In this document: positions 17,451 to 26,448 of the stretch, piece by piece | Numbering within the stretch: the stretch's first letter is position 1 | Layout: each line of letters opens with the position of its first letter | Origin: Sphingomonas sp. BK235 | Lineage (GTDB): Bacteria; Pseudomonadota; Alphaproteobacteria; Sphingomonadales; Sphingomonadaceae | Reading direction: 5' to 3' | Length of the DNA: 64,000 bases | Assembly: GCF_004345855.1 (NCBI RefSeq) | Contig: NZ_SLXN01000008.1 | Coordinates: forward strand, 62,001 to 126,000 | Notes under the pieces: generated by a model | Seen by the model: the letters and a program-made list of their open reading frames with translations, nothing else | What the model was told of the DNA's origin: nothing | Database searches by the model: none | Made by a program: the position numbers and the translations under genes

Positions 17451-18410
17451 ATGGTAGATCGACGTAAGCGGCCGCAAGGCGGAGCCGACGTTCTCGTCTT
17501 CCTTGATCGGCATCGTCTCGCCCACACCCCTGACCATTACGCCTTCGCCCACGAGTACCTGAACGGCGACAATGAGCAGCTACGAGAGCGGGTGGACGGT
17601 GCGATCGACGGCGGTGTCCGGCTCACCGAGGAGCAGGTCCAAGAGCTTCGCCCAGCTGTACGGACGGGGCTTGCCTCCGAGCTGGATCATATCACCATGC
17701 GCGTGATCGACGTCGTCGGGGATGCGATGGCTGTCACGTCCGATCTCAGCCGTGAGCTGGTCACCGCGTCGGCAGCGCTGCTCGACGAGCCGGGCGCTAG
17801 CGCCGGGCCATTGCTCGCCACGATGCTGCGCCGAGCGGAGAGCGCGGAGGCGAGTTTCGCTGAAGCTGCGGCCCGCGCGCGGCAAATACGAGCCGAGCTG
17901 ACCGCGCTACAAGCGGCGGGGAAGCACGATCCTCTCACAGGGCTGACGAACAGGACGGTCTTCCAAGAACGGCTAGCAGGCGATCTCAGAAGCCCGACAT
18001 GCGTCGCGCTCGTGGACATCGATGGGCTGCGCCAAGTCAATGACGGGCACTCGCCGGGGGTTGGTGACCGCCTGCTGAAGGTCGTAGCACGTGCGCTCGC
18101 CGAGTACGGCCGCAGCCATCTCGTCAGCCGGTGGGATGGTGGCACCTTCGCACTTCTCATCGAAGGCATGGATCTGCGCGCCGCAGGAGAGATGGTCACA
18201 GCCGCATGCGAGGCGATCGGAGCGCGCGAGTTGAAGGTACGCGAGAGCGACGCGCCGCTTGGCCGGATCTCGCTATCTGCCGGCGTCGTAGCCAGCCGCG
18301 GCCGCGAATTGGGGGCGCTGCTCGAGGCGGCGTGGCAGCAGCTTCGAAGCGCAAAGCGGAGCGGCGGAAATCAGGTGAGCGTGGAAGGCGCTGTCACGGT
18401 CGTGCGATGA
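17451..18410 (+). CDS. GGDEF-domain protein with degenerate active site
   Basis: About 319 residues. The N-terminal 150 residues are helical, with a start typical of some GGDEF proteins (FLDRHRLAHTPDHYAFAHEYLNGDN). From about residue 155 comes the diguanylate cyclase fold (HDPLTGLTNRTVFQERL, then VALVDIDGLRQVNDGHSPGVGDRLL). The signature loop, however, reads SRWDGGTFALL where active enzymes have R-x-GG(D/E)EF. The metal-binding and catalytic acidic pair is lost, so it is probably inactive and may bind c-di-GMP, GTP or a partner. The ATG at 17451 was chosen for its GGAGGG ribosome site; two earlier in-frame starts exist. Confidence 0.8.
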   Translation: MVDRRKRPQGGADVLVFLDRHRLAHTPDHYAFAHEYLNGDNEQLRERVDGAIDGGVRLTEEQVQELRPAVRTGLASELDHITMRVIDVVGDAMAVTSDLSRELVTASAALLDEPGASAGPLLATMLRRAESAEASFAEAAARARQIRAELTALQAAGKHDPLTGLTNRTVFQERLAGDLRSPTCVALVDIDGLRQVNDGHSPGVGDRLLKVVARALAEYGRSHLVSRWDGGTFALLIEGMDLRAAGEMVTAACEAIGARELKVRESDAPLGRISLSAGVVASRGRELGALLEAAWQQLRSAKRSGGNQVSVEGAVTVVR

Positions 18411-18462
18411 CGATGAATGGTCGCAAGGGGCGTCGCCCTTCGGGCCCTGACGAGTGTAGCTC

Positions 18463-18882
18463 GTGACGGTGCTACTGGCGCTCCTGCTTGCAGTAGCAGC
18501 CTCCCCATCCGACCGGACGGTGTTTGCGTGCCGCATGGGCGACCGGACTGCCGCAGTCGTCAGGAACGGGTCGAACTTGGTATATCGATCCGTACGGCGG
18601 GGACGGGGCGAGTTGGAGGTCCCTCAGGGACGCTACGCCCAGGAGGGGTTCTCAGGCGGAGGTGAACTGCAGGCTGCCTTCCGCAACGGCCCATGGACCT
18701 ACGTCGTCTACGAACGCACCGTCAGAACAGGCTTCTACGGCACAAACGATCCGAGCTTCGAGGCTGGCGTCGATGTGCTGCGGGGAGGCCGCGTTGTCTC
18801 TCGCGGACGCTGTGCCGATAGCCACGCGCAATTCACTGAGCAATTAGCCGGCGCCATGGAGGGGCCGTTCGTGGAGCACTGA
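18463..18882 (+). CDS. secreted hypothetical protein
   Basis: 139 residues from a GTG start. The first 14 or so residues (MTVLLALLLAVAAS) form a short signal peptide. The rest is probably a small beta-rich periplasmic domain with two Cys (in FACRMGD and GRCADSH) that could form one disulfide. No family is recognised. It lies 52 bases after the GGDEF gene on the same strand. The upstream ribosome site is weak, so the exact start is uncertain. Confidence 0.6.
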   Translation: MTVLLALLLAVAASPSDRTVFACRMGDRTAAVVRNGSNLVYRSVRRGRGELEVPQGRYAQEGFSGGGELQAAFRNGPWTYVVYERTVRTGFYGTNDPSFEAGVDVLRGGRVVSRGRCADSHAQFTEQLAGAMEGPFVEH

Positions 18883-18938
18883 CAGACCGCTCCTGGCGAA
18901 TGCATGATCGCCAGTCCTCAATCGCCGTCAACGAGCGA

Positions 18939-19385
18939 TCATCGTCCCACCTGCCGCTCCCTTGTGATCCTGGGATCCTCGTACAGGTCGCGCAGCGCGC
19001 GTTGACGAAAGGCGTTCCACCAGCGTTGCCAGCGATGCTCAGCGGCATCGTGGATCATGTGGCACCGCTGACATAGCGCCTTGAGATTGGCTGGTGCGCT
19101 GTTGCTCGGATCATGATCGAGATGCGCGCAGGCCAGGACGACGTAAGTCACCCGTACGCTGGCGAGCGTGAAGCCGCCCGTCACGGCAATCCGCTTGCCA
19201 CCGTCCGAACGCCAGCACGCCGACCTCGCGTCCCACCAGCGGCCGTCACCGAGATGCGCGACACGCTGAAGGTGCGGCCGACCACACTGTTCGCAGCGCC
19301 TGCCGGCGCGCTCGAACCGGATCCTGCCTGACAGCTGCTGCCAGTCGATCGGGTACAGCCAGCGGTTTTCAGCGCGGATCGGCAT
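18939..19385 (-). CDS. HNH endonuclease family protein
   Basis: 148 residues starting MPIRAENRWLYPIDWQQLSGRIRFERAG, a start typical of small HNH proteins in alphaproteobacteria. A zinc site is formed by CEQCGR and LCQRCHMIHD, and the HNH core is seen as LACAHLDHDPSNSAPANLKALCQRCH. Such proteins are metal-dependent DNA nucleases of unclear biological role. A longer frame upstream is open, but it would run into the SOS-box region at 19520. It is divergent from imuA. Confidence 0.8.
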   Translation of the reverse strand: MPIRAENRWLYPIDWQQLSGRIRFERAGRRCEQCGRPHLQRVAHLGDGRWWDARSACWRSDGGKRIAVTGGFTLASVRVTYVVLACAHLDHDPSNSAPANLKALCQRCHMIHDAAEHRWQRWWNAFRQRALRDLYEDPRITRERQVGR

Positions 19386-19519
19386 CCGGATTCTATGAGT
19401 CACGTCGCGACTCTTGGAAAGCGCTTTTTCCCCGCTTTGTTGGCGCTTCGTTGCGGTGCCGTTCTCCTCAAATCGATGAACCGAGCCGATCGGAGCTTGA
19501 CCAGCAGCTCTCATTTACG

Positions 19520-19534
19520 GAACATAAAGGGAAC
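19520..19534. promoter_or_regulatory. LexA/SOS box upstream of imuA
   Basis: The bases GAACATAAAGGGAAC fit GAAC-N7-GAAC exactly, the reverse complement of the alphaproteobacterial LexA box GTTC-N7-GTTC. It lies 20 bases before the imuA start, in the promoter region, where LexA would block transcription until DNA damage. Its presence makes SOS control of the whole imuA-imuB-dnaE2 operon very likely. Confidence 0.85.
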
Positions 19535-19554
19535 GAGTAGAGTCTTAGAAACCG

Positions 19555-20316
19555 ATGTCCGCCGCCCTCGATTCCTTCGCGCCAAGCATAGCGCATCTGC
19601 GGACGATCGCCACGCCTGCTGCTGACTATCGCGTCATGCCGTTCGGCGTGGACGCGCTCGACAGCCGGCTTGGGGCAGGGGGGGTGCGTGCCGGCGCGCT
19701 GCACGAGGCGGCTGCACGGAGCGCATCGCTGGTCGACGATGCGGCCACTACGCTCTTCCTTGCCGGTATTGCCGCGCGCGAAGCGGCAGGGGCAGGGGGG
19801 CCGGTGCTGTGGGCTAGCTGCCGCGCCGACCTGTACGCTCCGGCGCTGGAGCAAGCCGGCCTGCCGTCGGCCAACGTCATCTACGCCCAACCGCGGGACG
19901 ACGCGGCGCTGCTCGCAGTGGTCGAGGATGCGGTGCGGGACGGCACGCCGGCTGCGATCGTGGCGGAAGCGAGCAAGGTCTCGATGGTGGCAACGCGCCG
20001 CCTGCAGCTCGTCGCGGCCGACGCCGACATGCCGGTGCTGTTGCTGCGCCGTGCGCGCGGCCTCAACCAGGACGTGTTCGCCGAGCCCTCCGCCGCGTGG
20101 ACGCGATGGCGGATCGGTGCCGCGCCTTCCGAGCGGCTGGGTGTCGCGGGTGTGGGAAGAGCGAGATGGTCGGTGGAGTGCGTCCGACAGCGTGGGGGTG
20201 AGGGCTTCTCCCTGATTGTGGAGGGCAGCGATGAGACGGGTCGTCTCGCTGTTCCTGCCGAGCTTGGCCGTGGAGCGGCTGAGACGGTTGGAACGGTCCG
20301 CTTCGCGGCAGCCTGA
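19555..20316 (+). CDS. imuA: ImuA, accessory protein of the translesion mutasome
   Basis: 253 residues, RecA/SulA-like. The start region VMPFGVDALDSRLGAGGVRAGALHEAA is the family's usual N-terminus; the Walker-type loop is weak, as is normal for ImuA. It works with ImuB and DnaE2 in damage-induced mutagenesis. A LexA box lies directly upstream. The imuB start falls inside the 3' end of this gene, giving an 86-base overlap, and the dnaE2 start overlaps imuB, so the three are translated from one transcript. Confidence 0.9.
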   Translation: MSAALDSFAPSIAHLRTIATPAADYRVMPFGVDALDSRLGAGGVRAGALHEAAARSASLVDDAATTLFLAGIAAREAAGAGGPVLWASCRADLYAPALEQAGLPSANVIYAQPRDDAALLAVVEDAVRDGTPAAIVAEASKVSMVATRRLQLVAADADMPVLLLRRARGLNQDVFAEPSAAWTRWRIGAAPSERLGVAGVGRARWSVECVRQRGGEGFSLIVEGSDETGRLAVPAELGRGAAETVGTVRFAAA

Positions 20317-22015
20317 CGGACAAGTCCTCGAGCTGCCGGTAGACGACGACCCCGGCGCCTGCTCGGTGCCGCGGGGCGGTGGATGGCGGCCAGGCGCGCG
20401 CTGGGCGCGGGAAGGCATGCCCTCGCGCGGCGACGTCGAGGCGCAGATCGCGAGGCTGCCGACCCATGCACAGCCGCCCATGCGCGAGCTCGGCCGGCGT
20501 TCTGAGGCAGCTAACCACCCCTACAAGGCGGCAACTCCCGCGCCGCGCATCAGCGTACCCGCCGCCAAGCCCCTCGAGCACGCGCCGCTGGCGCTGATCG
20601 ACAAGGTCGGTCGACGCGAGGAGGTGGTCGCCGCTTGTGACGGAGCGCGCGCGCTGGGCGTTCATCCCGGCATGGCGGCGACCCACGCGCGCGCGCTTGT
20701 CTCCGATCTCGATTTCCGTCCGGCCGAGCCGCAAGCCGATGCCGCGCTGCTCGACCGCCTGGCGCTCTTGGCGGTGCGCCGCTGGTCGCCAATCGCTGCG
20801 GTGACACCGAACGATGGTCTCTGGATCGATTTGGCCGGCTGCGAGCACCTGCATGGCGGCGAGGAGCGCTTCTGCCGGCGCCTGATCGCCTTTTGCAGGC
20901 GGGCAGGCTTCACCACGCGCGTGGCGGTCGCGGACACTCCCGGTGCCGCGCATGCGCTCGCGCGCTACGGCCGCGGCGATCTCATCCGCGCGGAGCCGGG
21001 CGCGACTGCCAGCGCACTCGCGCCTCTCCCGATCGTGGCGCTGCGCCTCGCCCCGAATGCGCTTAGCGCTGCGCGTCGCTTCGGCTTCGAGACGGTTGCG
21101 GATCTCCTGCCGGTCGCACGCGGACCGCTCGCGCGTCGGCTCGGCCTGCGGGCGATCACCCGGCTCGACCAGGCGCTGGGTGCGGTCGCGGAGCCGATCA
21201 CCCCGCGCGAGGACGCCGAGGTGCCGCTAGTCGAGCGCCGGCTGCTCGAGCCGATCGGCACGGCCGAGGCGATCGAGCAGGTCATGGGCGACCTGCTGCG
21301 CGATCTCGCACGAGTGCTGCAGGAGCGCGGGCTCGGCGCGCGCGCACTGCGGCTCACCGGCCTTCGCGTCGACGGCACCGAGCAGGTAGTCGCCGTCGGC
21401 ACGTCGCGGCCGACGCGCGAGGTGCCGCACCTGCTGCGGCTCCTGAAGCTCAAGATCGAGCGGATCGATCCCGGGATGGGCCTGGAGCAGTTCTGGCTCG
21501 TGGCGCCGCATACCGAGCCGCTCGATGCAGTCGACCTCGGCGCGGTGCTCGCCGGCGAGACGCTGGTGCGCGACCCCGCCCGTCTCGTCGACGTGATCGC
21601 TGGCAGGATCGGCCCGCGCGCGGTGTTCCGTGTGGCACCGGTCGAAAGCCATGTGCCGGAGCGAGCCGTCGCCCGCTCCGACCCGAACGAAACGCCCGGA
21701 CCCTGGCCAAAGTGGCCGCGGCCGATCCGCCTTTTCCCGCGGCCCGAGCCGCTCGCGCGGGTCATGGCGCTGATGCCCGACCAGCCACCCCGCCGCTTTG
21801 AGTGGCGTGGCAAGACCTACAAGATCGTTGCCGGCGACGGTCCCGAGCGCGTCCATGGCGAGTGGTGGCGTCGTGAGGCCGAGGTGTGGGCGGTGCGCGA
21901 CTATTACCGCGTCGAGGACGAAGAGGGCGGCCGCTACTGGGTGTTTCGCCGCGGCGACGGCTTCGAGGACGACACCGGCGATCTCAGCTGGTGGATGCAC
22001 GGGGTCTTCGGATGA
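20231..22015 (+). CDS. imuB: ImuB, catalytically inactive Y-family polymerase-like protein
   Basis: 594 residues. The start MRRVVSLFLPSLAVERLRRL is the standard ImuB N-terminus. The Y-family fingers/palm region follows (PLALIDKVGRREEVVAACDGARALGVHPGM), with the little-finger domain after about residue 230. Family members lack the acidic metal ligands and act as the hub that joins ImuA, DnaE2 and the beta clamp. The ATG at 20231 lies within imuA, and the stop overlaps the dnaE2 start by four bases (ATGA). Confidence 0.9.
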   Translation: MRRVVSLFLPSLAVERLRRLERSASRQPDGQVLELPVDDDPGACSVPRGGGWRPGARWAREGMPSRGDVEAQIARLPTHAQPPMRELGRRSEAANHPYKAATPAPRISVPAAKPLEHAPLALIDKVGRREEVVAACDGARALGVHPGMAATHARALVSDLDFRPAEPQADAALLDRLALLAVRRWSPIAAVTPNDGLWIDLAGCEHLHGGEERFCRRLIAFCRRAGFTTRVAVADTPGAAHALARYGRGDLIRAEPGATASALAPLPIVALRLAPNALSAARRFGFETVADLLPVARGPLARRLGLRAITRLDQALGAVAEPITPREDAEVPLVERRLLEPIGTAEAIEQVMGDLLRDLARVLQERGLGARALRLTGLRVDGTEQVVAVGTSRPTREVPHLLRLLKLKIERIDPGMGLEQFWLVAPHTEPLDAVDLGAVLAGETLVRDPARLVDVIAGRIGPRAVFRVAPVESHVPERAVARSDPNETPGPWPKWPRPIRLFPRPEPLARVMALMPDQPPRRFEWRGKTYKIVAGDGPERVHGEWWRREAEVWAVRDYYRVEDEEGGRYWVFRRGDGFEDDTGDLSWWMHGVFG

Positions 22016-25000
22016 CCCACTATGTCGAGCTGCAGGTGCTGACCCACTTCTCGCTGCTGCGCGGTGCGTCCTCGCCGGAGGAGCTGTTCGCGGCCGCGGC
22101 GCTGCTCGGCTATCCCGCGATCGGTGTCAGCGACATCGGCACGGTCGGGGGCGTCGTGCGCGCATGGGAGGCGCAGAAGGCCACGGGCGTGCGCTCGATC
22201 GCGGGCACGCGGGTGGATCTTTCCTGCGGGCGGCGACTGCTACTCTACCCCACCGATCGCGCCGCTTGGTCGCGCATCACGCGGCTGCTCACCGTTGGCA
22301 AGAAGCGGGCAGGGAAGGGCGCGTGCCTGCTCCACTGGCACGACCTCGAGCCCTGGTCCGAGGGCGTCATCGCCATCCTGCTGCCGAATGAGGCGGACGA
22401 GGAGAACCTGGCGGCGCTGAAGGACCTGAAGGCGGTCTACGGGCGCCGCGGCTACATGGCGCTTTACCAGCGACGCCGGCCGGGCGACGCAGTGCGCATC
22501 GACGCGCTCGCGCGGCAGGCGGGCGGCGCCGGCGTGCGCGCCGTCGTCACTGGCGACGTGCTCTACCACGCGCCCGAGGCACGCCTGCTGCAGGACGTCG
22601 TGACCGCCGTGCGCGAGAAATGCACCGTCGACGAGCTCGGCTACCGCCGCGAGGTGAACGCCGACCGCGCGCTGAAATCGCCCGACGAGATGGTGCGCCG
22701 CTTCCGCGCCTACCCGGATGCGCTGCAGGCGAGCGTCGACATCGCCAAGCTCTGCACTTTCGACCTCGGCGAGCTGGCCTACCAGTACCCGCACGAGCGC
22801 CTGATCGAAGGGCTGACGGCGCAGGAGGCGTTGCAGAAGCTGGCGACCGAGGCGGTCGAGCGGATGTTCGATGGCAACGTGCCGGAAGCCTACACCACGC
22901 AGATCGCGCATGAGATGCGGCTGATCGGTGAGCTCGGCTACGCGCCCTACTTCCTCACCGTGTACGCCATCGTGCGCGAGGCGCGCCGGCGCGGGATTCT
23001 CTGCCAGGGACGAGGGTCGGCCGCGAACAGCTGCGTGTGCTTCGTGCTCGGCGTCACCTCGATCGACCCGATCAAGCACGAGCTGCTCTTCGAGCGCTTT
23101 GTCTCTGGCGAGCGGCGCGAGCCGCCCGACATCGACGTCGACTTCGAGCATGAGCGCCGCGAGGAGATCATCCAGTGGATCTATGAGACCTATGGTCGCA
23201 ACCACTCCGCGCTGACGGCGGTCGTGACCCGCTACCGCGCCCGCGGCGCGGTGCGCGACGTGGGCAAGGCGCTCGGCCTGCCAGAGGATCTGACCTCCTC
23301 GCTCGCCGGCCTCGTGTGGGGCTGGTCGGCCGAGAGCGTCGGGGAGAAGCAGGTCGACGAGCTCAACCTCGACATCGCCGATCGACGCCTACGCCTGACG
23401 CTGGACCTCGCGCGCAAGCTGATTGGCGTGCCGCGTCACATGTCGCAGCACCCGGGCGGCTTCGTGCTGACGCATGACCGCCTCGACGACCTGGTGCCCA
23501 TCGAGCCCGCGGCCATGGAAGACCGCCAGATCATCGAGTGGGACAAGGACGACATCGACGCACTCAAGTTCATGAAGGTCGACGTTCTCGGCTTGGGAAT
23601 GCTCGGCTGCATGAACCGCGCCTTCAACCTGCTCGAGCAGGACAAGGGCATCCGCGTTGGTCTGGCGGACCTGCAGGACGATGATCCCGACGTCTACGCC
23701 ATGATCCAGAAGGCCGACACGCTCGGCACCTTCCAGATCGAGAGCCGCGCGCAGATGAGCATGCTGCCGCGCATGAAGCCGCGGCGCTTCTACGATCTCG
23801 TCATCCAGGTCGCGATCGTGCGGCCGGGCCCGATCCAGGGCGACATGGTCCACCCCTACCTGCGCCGGCGCGAGGGACTCGAGCGGCCGGAGTATCCGCG
23901 GCCCGAGCTGCGCGCCGTGCTCGAGAAGACGCTCGGCGTGCCGCTGTTCCAGGAGCAGGCCATGAAGGTCGCGATCGTCGGCGCCGGCTTCACGCCGGCC
24001 GAGGCGGACCAGCTGCGTCGCGCCATGGCGACCTTCAAATTCACCGGCGGGGTCAGCCACTTCAGCGAGAAGCTGATCGGGGGCATGGTCGAGCGAGGCT
24101 ACCCGCGCGAGTTCGCCGAACGCACCTTCCGCCAGCTCGAGGGCTTCGGCTCCTACGGCTTTCCCGAGAGCCACGCCGCCAGCTTCGCCAAGATCTCCTA
24201 CGCCTCGTCGTGGATGAAGCACCATCATCCGGACGTGTTCTGCGCGGCGCTGATGAACGCGCAACCGATGGGCTTCTACGCGCCGGCGCAGATCGTCCGG
24301 GACGCGCGCGAGCACGGTGTCGAGGTACGCCCGCCATGCGTCAACGCGAGCCGTTGGGACTGCACGCTCGAGCGGACAGGCGGACGCTACCTGGCGGTGC
24401 GGCTCGGGCTCAGGCAGATCCGGGGCCTGTCGAACGCGGACGGCGCCAAGATCGTCGCTGCGCGCAGCACCACAGCTTACGAGAGCGTCGAGGACGTCTG
24501 GCGCCGCTCCGGCGCGCAGCGCGCCGCGATCGAGAAACTGGCGGACGGCGATGCCTTCCACAGCTTCGGCGCCGATCGCCGGCAGGGTCTGTGGAAAGTG
24601 AGGGGGCTCGGTGAGGCGCCGCTGCCGCTGTTCGCCGCGGCAGATCGCGCAGCCGAGACGCAGAGCGCTGAGGGGATCGAGCCCGAGGTGCAGCTGCGCT
24701 CGCTCACCGACGGTCGCGAGGTGATCGAGGATTACCGCAACCTGCAGCTGTCGCTCCGCGCGCATCCGCTGTCATTCGTGCGCGACGAGCTGACGCGCCG
24801 CGGCGTGACGCGCTGCGCGGATCTCGCCAGCGTGCGCGACGGCCGCCATGTCGAGGTCGCCGGCATCATCCTGGTCCGCCAGAAGCCCGGATCTGCGAAG
24901 GGCGTGCTGTTCATCACGATCGAGGACGAGACTGGCATCGCCAACGGCATCCTCTGGCCCGACCGCTTCGAGGCGCAGCGCCGCACCGTGATGTCGGCCT

Positions 25001-25275
25001 CCATGGTTGGCCTGAAAGGACGGGTGCAGAAGGAAGGCGAGGTCATCCACGTCATCTGCGACCGCATCGTCGACCATGGCGACCTGCTTCACCGTGTCGG
25101 CGACATGTCGTTCCCGCACCGCACTGGCCGCGGCGACGCCGCCCAGCACCCCGGCTCACCCGATCGCGGCGACAAGGAGTGGAGCCCGGAGCCGCGCAAC
25201 TGCTACTGGCCGCCCCACGCCGAGGGCATGGATCCTGAGGACGTCGTGCGCTTCAAGTCGCACGACTTTCACTGA
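22012..25275 (+). CDS. dnaE2: error-prone DNA polymerase DnaE2 (ImuC)
   Basis: 1087 residues, normal length. An N-terminal PHP domain (YVELQVLTHFSLLRGASSPEEL) is followed by the C-family polymerase core: GRGSAANSCVCFVLGVTSIDP, the catalytic aspartates in PPDIDVDFEHERREE, FLTVYAIVREARRRGILCQ, HPGGFVLT and RPGPIQGDMVHPY, then a C-terminal OB fold (HVEVAGIILVRQKPGSAKGVLFITIEDETG). It inserts bases across lesions during the SOS response. The family-typical TH-x-FS-x-L-x-GAS start fixes the ATG at 22012. Confidence 0.95.
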   Translation: MTHYVELQVLTHFSLLRGASSPEELFAAAALLGYPAIGVSDIGTVGGVVRAWEAQKATGVRSIAGTRVDLSCGRRLLLYPTDRAAWSRITRLLTVGKKRAGKGACLLHWHDLEPWSEGVIAILLPNEADEENLAALKDLKAVYGRRGYMALYQRRRPGDAVRIDALARQAGGAGVRAVVTGDVLYHAPEARLLQDVVTAVREKCTVDELGYRREVNADRALKSPDEMVRRFRAYPDALQASVDIAKLCTFDLGELAYQYPHERLIEGLTAQEALQKLATEAVERMFDGNVPEAYTTQIAHEMRLIGELGYAPYFLTVYAIVREARRRGILCQGRGSAANSCVCFVLGVTSIDPIKHELLFERFVSGERREPPDIDVDFEHERREEIIQWIYETYGRNHSALTAVVTRYRARGAVRDVGKALGLPEDLTSSLAGLVWGWSAESVGEKQVDELNLDIADRRLRLTLDLARKLIGVPRHMSQHPGGFVLTHDRLDDLVPIEPAAMEDRQIIEWDKDDIDALKFMKVDVLGLGMLGCMNRAFNLLEQDKGIRVGLADLQDDDPDVYAMIQKADTLGTFQIESRAQMSMLPRMKPRRFYDLVIQVAIVRPGPIQGDMVHPYLRRREGLERPEYPRPELRAVLEKTLGVPLFQEQAMKVAIVGAGFTPAEADQLRRAMATFKFTGGVSHFSEKLIGGMVERGYPREFAERTFRQLEGFGSYGFPESHAASFAKISYASSWMKHHHPDVFCAALMNAQPMGFYAPAQIVRDAREHGVEVRPPCVNASRWDCTLERTGGRYLAVRLGLRQIRGLSNADGAKIVAARSTTAYESVEDVWRRSGAQRAAIEKLADGDAFHSFGADRRQGLWKVRGLGEAPLPLFAAADRAAETQSAEGIEPEVQLRSLTDGREVIEDYRNLQLSLRAHPLSFVRDELTRRGVTRCADLASVRDGRHVEVAGIILVRQKPGSAKGVLFITIEDETGIANGILWPDRFEAQRRTVMSASMVGLKGRVQKEGEVIHVICDRIVDHGDLLHRVGDMSFPHRTGRGDAAQHPGSPDRGDKEWSPEPRNCYWPPHAEGMDPEDVVRFKSHDFH

Positions 25276-25278
25276 TCC

Positions 25279-25566
25279 GTGGCGACGCTGCCTCGGCACC
25301 AGCGCGTCGTGATCGCGCTATCGGTGCACATCCTGCGCGCCGGCGTGGCGAAATGCTCGGAGACGACGGTCGACGGGATCGAGGTGCGGCTCGCGCTGCG
25401 CTGCCTGCTGCCGCACTGCCCGGAGCGCTGGCCGCTTGAACTCTACTGGGACGCCGCCTCGCAGACGAACGAGATCGGGCGCGCCCAGGGCGTGACCGCC
25501 GCCTTCAACGGGATCGTGCGGCAGCTGCGGAAAGCAGGGCGGTACGAGGACGTTTCGCCACTGTGA
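25279..25566 (+). CDS. hypothetical protein downstream of dnaE2
   Basis: 95 residues from a GTG start only three bases after the dnaE2 stop, so it is probably in the same SOS-led transcript. It contains three Cys (AKCSETT, LRCLLPHC) and a mixed alpha/beta pattern. No family recognised. It overlaps the next gene by four bases, typical of a real operon member. A damage-inducible accessory role is possible only by position. Confidence 0.5.
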   Translation: MATLPRHQRVVIALSVHILRAGVAKCSETTVDGIEVRLALRCLLPHCPERWPLELYWDAASQTNEIGRAQGVTAAFNGIVRQLRKAGRYEDVSPL

Positions 25567-25802
25567 GCGGCCGGCCGACGAACGACACCTCCTACCGAAC
25601 GCTTGGCGAGTGGGCGGCTGATCGCGCCGACATGCGGATCGTCTGCGCGTGCGGCCGCACCATTAACTTCCCTGCAGAGCGGATCCTTGAGCGCTTCAAC
25701 GGCGACGGCGAGATCGCGACCAAGATGGTGCGGTTACGCTGCCGTAGCTGCGGTAGGCGCGGGCACGCTTCGCTTTCGGCGATCCCGGCATTGCGGCGAT
25801 AG
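25563..25802 (+). CDS. small zinc-ribbon-like protein
   Basis: 79 residues from a GTG that overlaps the stop of the previous gene (GTGA). CACGR near residue 29 and CRSCGRRG near residue 61 form two CxC/CxxC half-sites about 32 residues apart, a zinc-ribbon spacing. Similar short ribbon proteins occur in sphingomonads without known function. It could bind nucleic acid or a protein partner. It is the last gene of the imu transcript before an 11-bp-stem hairpin. Confidence 0.5.
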   Translation: MSGRPTNDTSYRTLGEWAADRADMRIVCACGRTINFPAERILERFNGDGEIATKMVRLRCRSCGRRGHASLSAIPALRR

Positions 25803-25836
25803 CGGTCAGCCGGCAGCTGGGGCCGGCCGAAAAGGT

Positions 25837-25872
25837 GGCCCATCGATCTGCAGAAGGAAGCATCGATGGGCC
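25837..25872. terminator. 11-bp perfect stem-loop after the imu operon
   Basis: GGCCCATCGAT (25837-25847) and ATCGATGGGCC (25862-25872) are exact inverted copies around a 14-base loop. No T-run follows, so it may be a Rho-assisted terminator or a protein site. A third partial copy (GGGCCCATCG) lies near 25895. The rest of the 25803-26089 gap holds no gene that I can support. Confidence 0.45.
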
Positions 25873-26089
25873 TCAGATCTTGAGGCAAATGGCTGGGCCC
25901 ATCGTACCAGGGCTTCAGGGAGTTGTACGTCATCCGTAGTGACCCAGCGGGAATAATAACCAGGATTGGTTGGGATCGTTCCTCTCGCTGAGCCTTCAAA
26001 CCAGCCAGAATAAGCGCCAATTTGGTCGCAATCGGTTGCAAACGCTGGCGAAGCTCATCCACGCCCTCGAGCAGCTAGGGAGTAGAGCG

Positions 26090-26281
26090 ATGGATGCTTT
26101 CAAGGAGATCGAGGAGACGCAGGTTGCTCTCGATCAGGCTTACGCCAAACTCGTCGCGCTTCGACAAACTCACGATGTCGAGGACTTGGGTGAGGTTCAC
26201 GGCCGCGCCGAGGAGGCGCTCGCCGGCGCGCGCGCTCTGGTCCAGATGCTCGAAGAGCTGGCCGCCGAGAAGAAGCCGTAG
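26090..26281 (+). CDS. small coiled-coil hypothetical protein
   Basis: 63 residues, MDAFKEIEETQVALDQAYAK and onward, ending ELAAEKKP. Heptad-like leucines and many Glu/Lys/Ala suggest a two-helix coiled coil. GGGAGTAGAGCG precedes the ATG. It sits alone between the imu operon and a convergent SDR gene. No family recognised. Confidence 0.5.
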   Translation: MDAFKEIEETQVALDQAYAKLVALRQTHDVEDLGEVHGRAEEALAGARALVQMLEELAAEKKP

Positions 26282-26292
26282 GCTTCAGTCGC

Positions 26293-26324
26293 AAAAAAGG
26301 GGGCGACGCCTTCGCGCCGCCCCC
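26293..26324 (-). terminator. Rho-independent terminator downstream of the SDR gene
   Basis: On the minus strand GGGGGCGGCGC pairs with GCGTCGCCCCC (10 of 11) around a GAAG loop and is followed directly by TTTTTT. It ends transcription of the SDR at 26449-27468. The stem may also act on the plus-strand gene ending at 26281. Confidence 0.8.
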
Positions 26325-26448
26325 AGAAAGAGCCCCCCTCATGGAAGCCCTTCGGGTCGCCCTCGCGCTCTAGCAGGCGGGCCGCTGTGCGCATTGGACG
26401 AATGAACCGGATTGAACGGTCTTCCTTACAGGCGCGAGGCTCGCAAAC

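Noticed and set aside
23389..24765. A 458-codon minus-strand frame inside dnaE2
   Set aside because: Shadow of the DnaE2 reading frame; no motif, and dnaE2 is intact.
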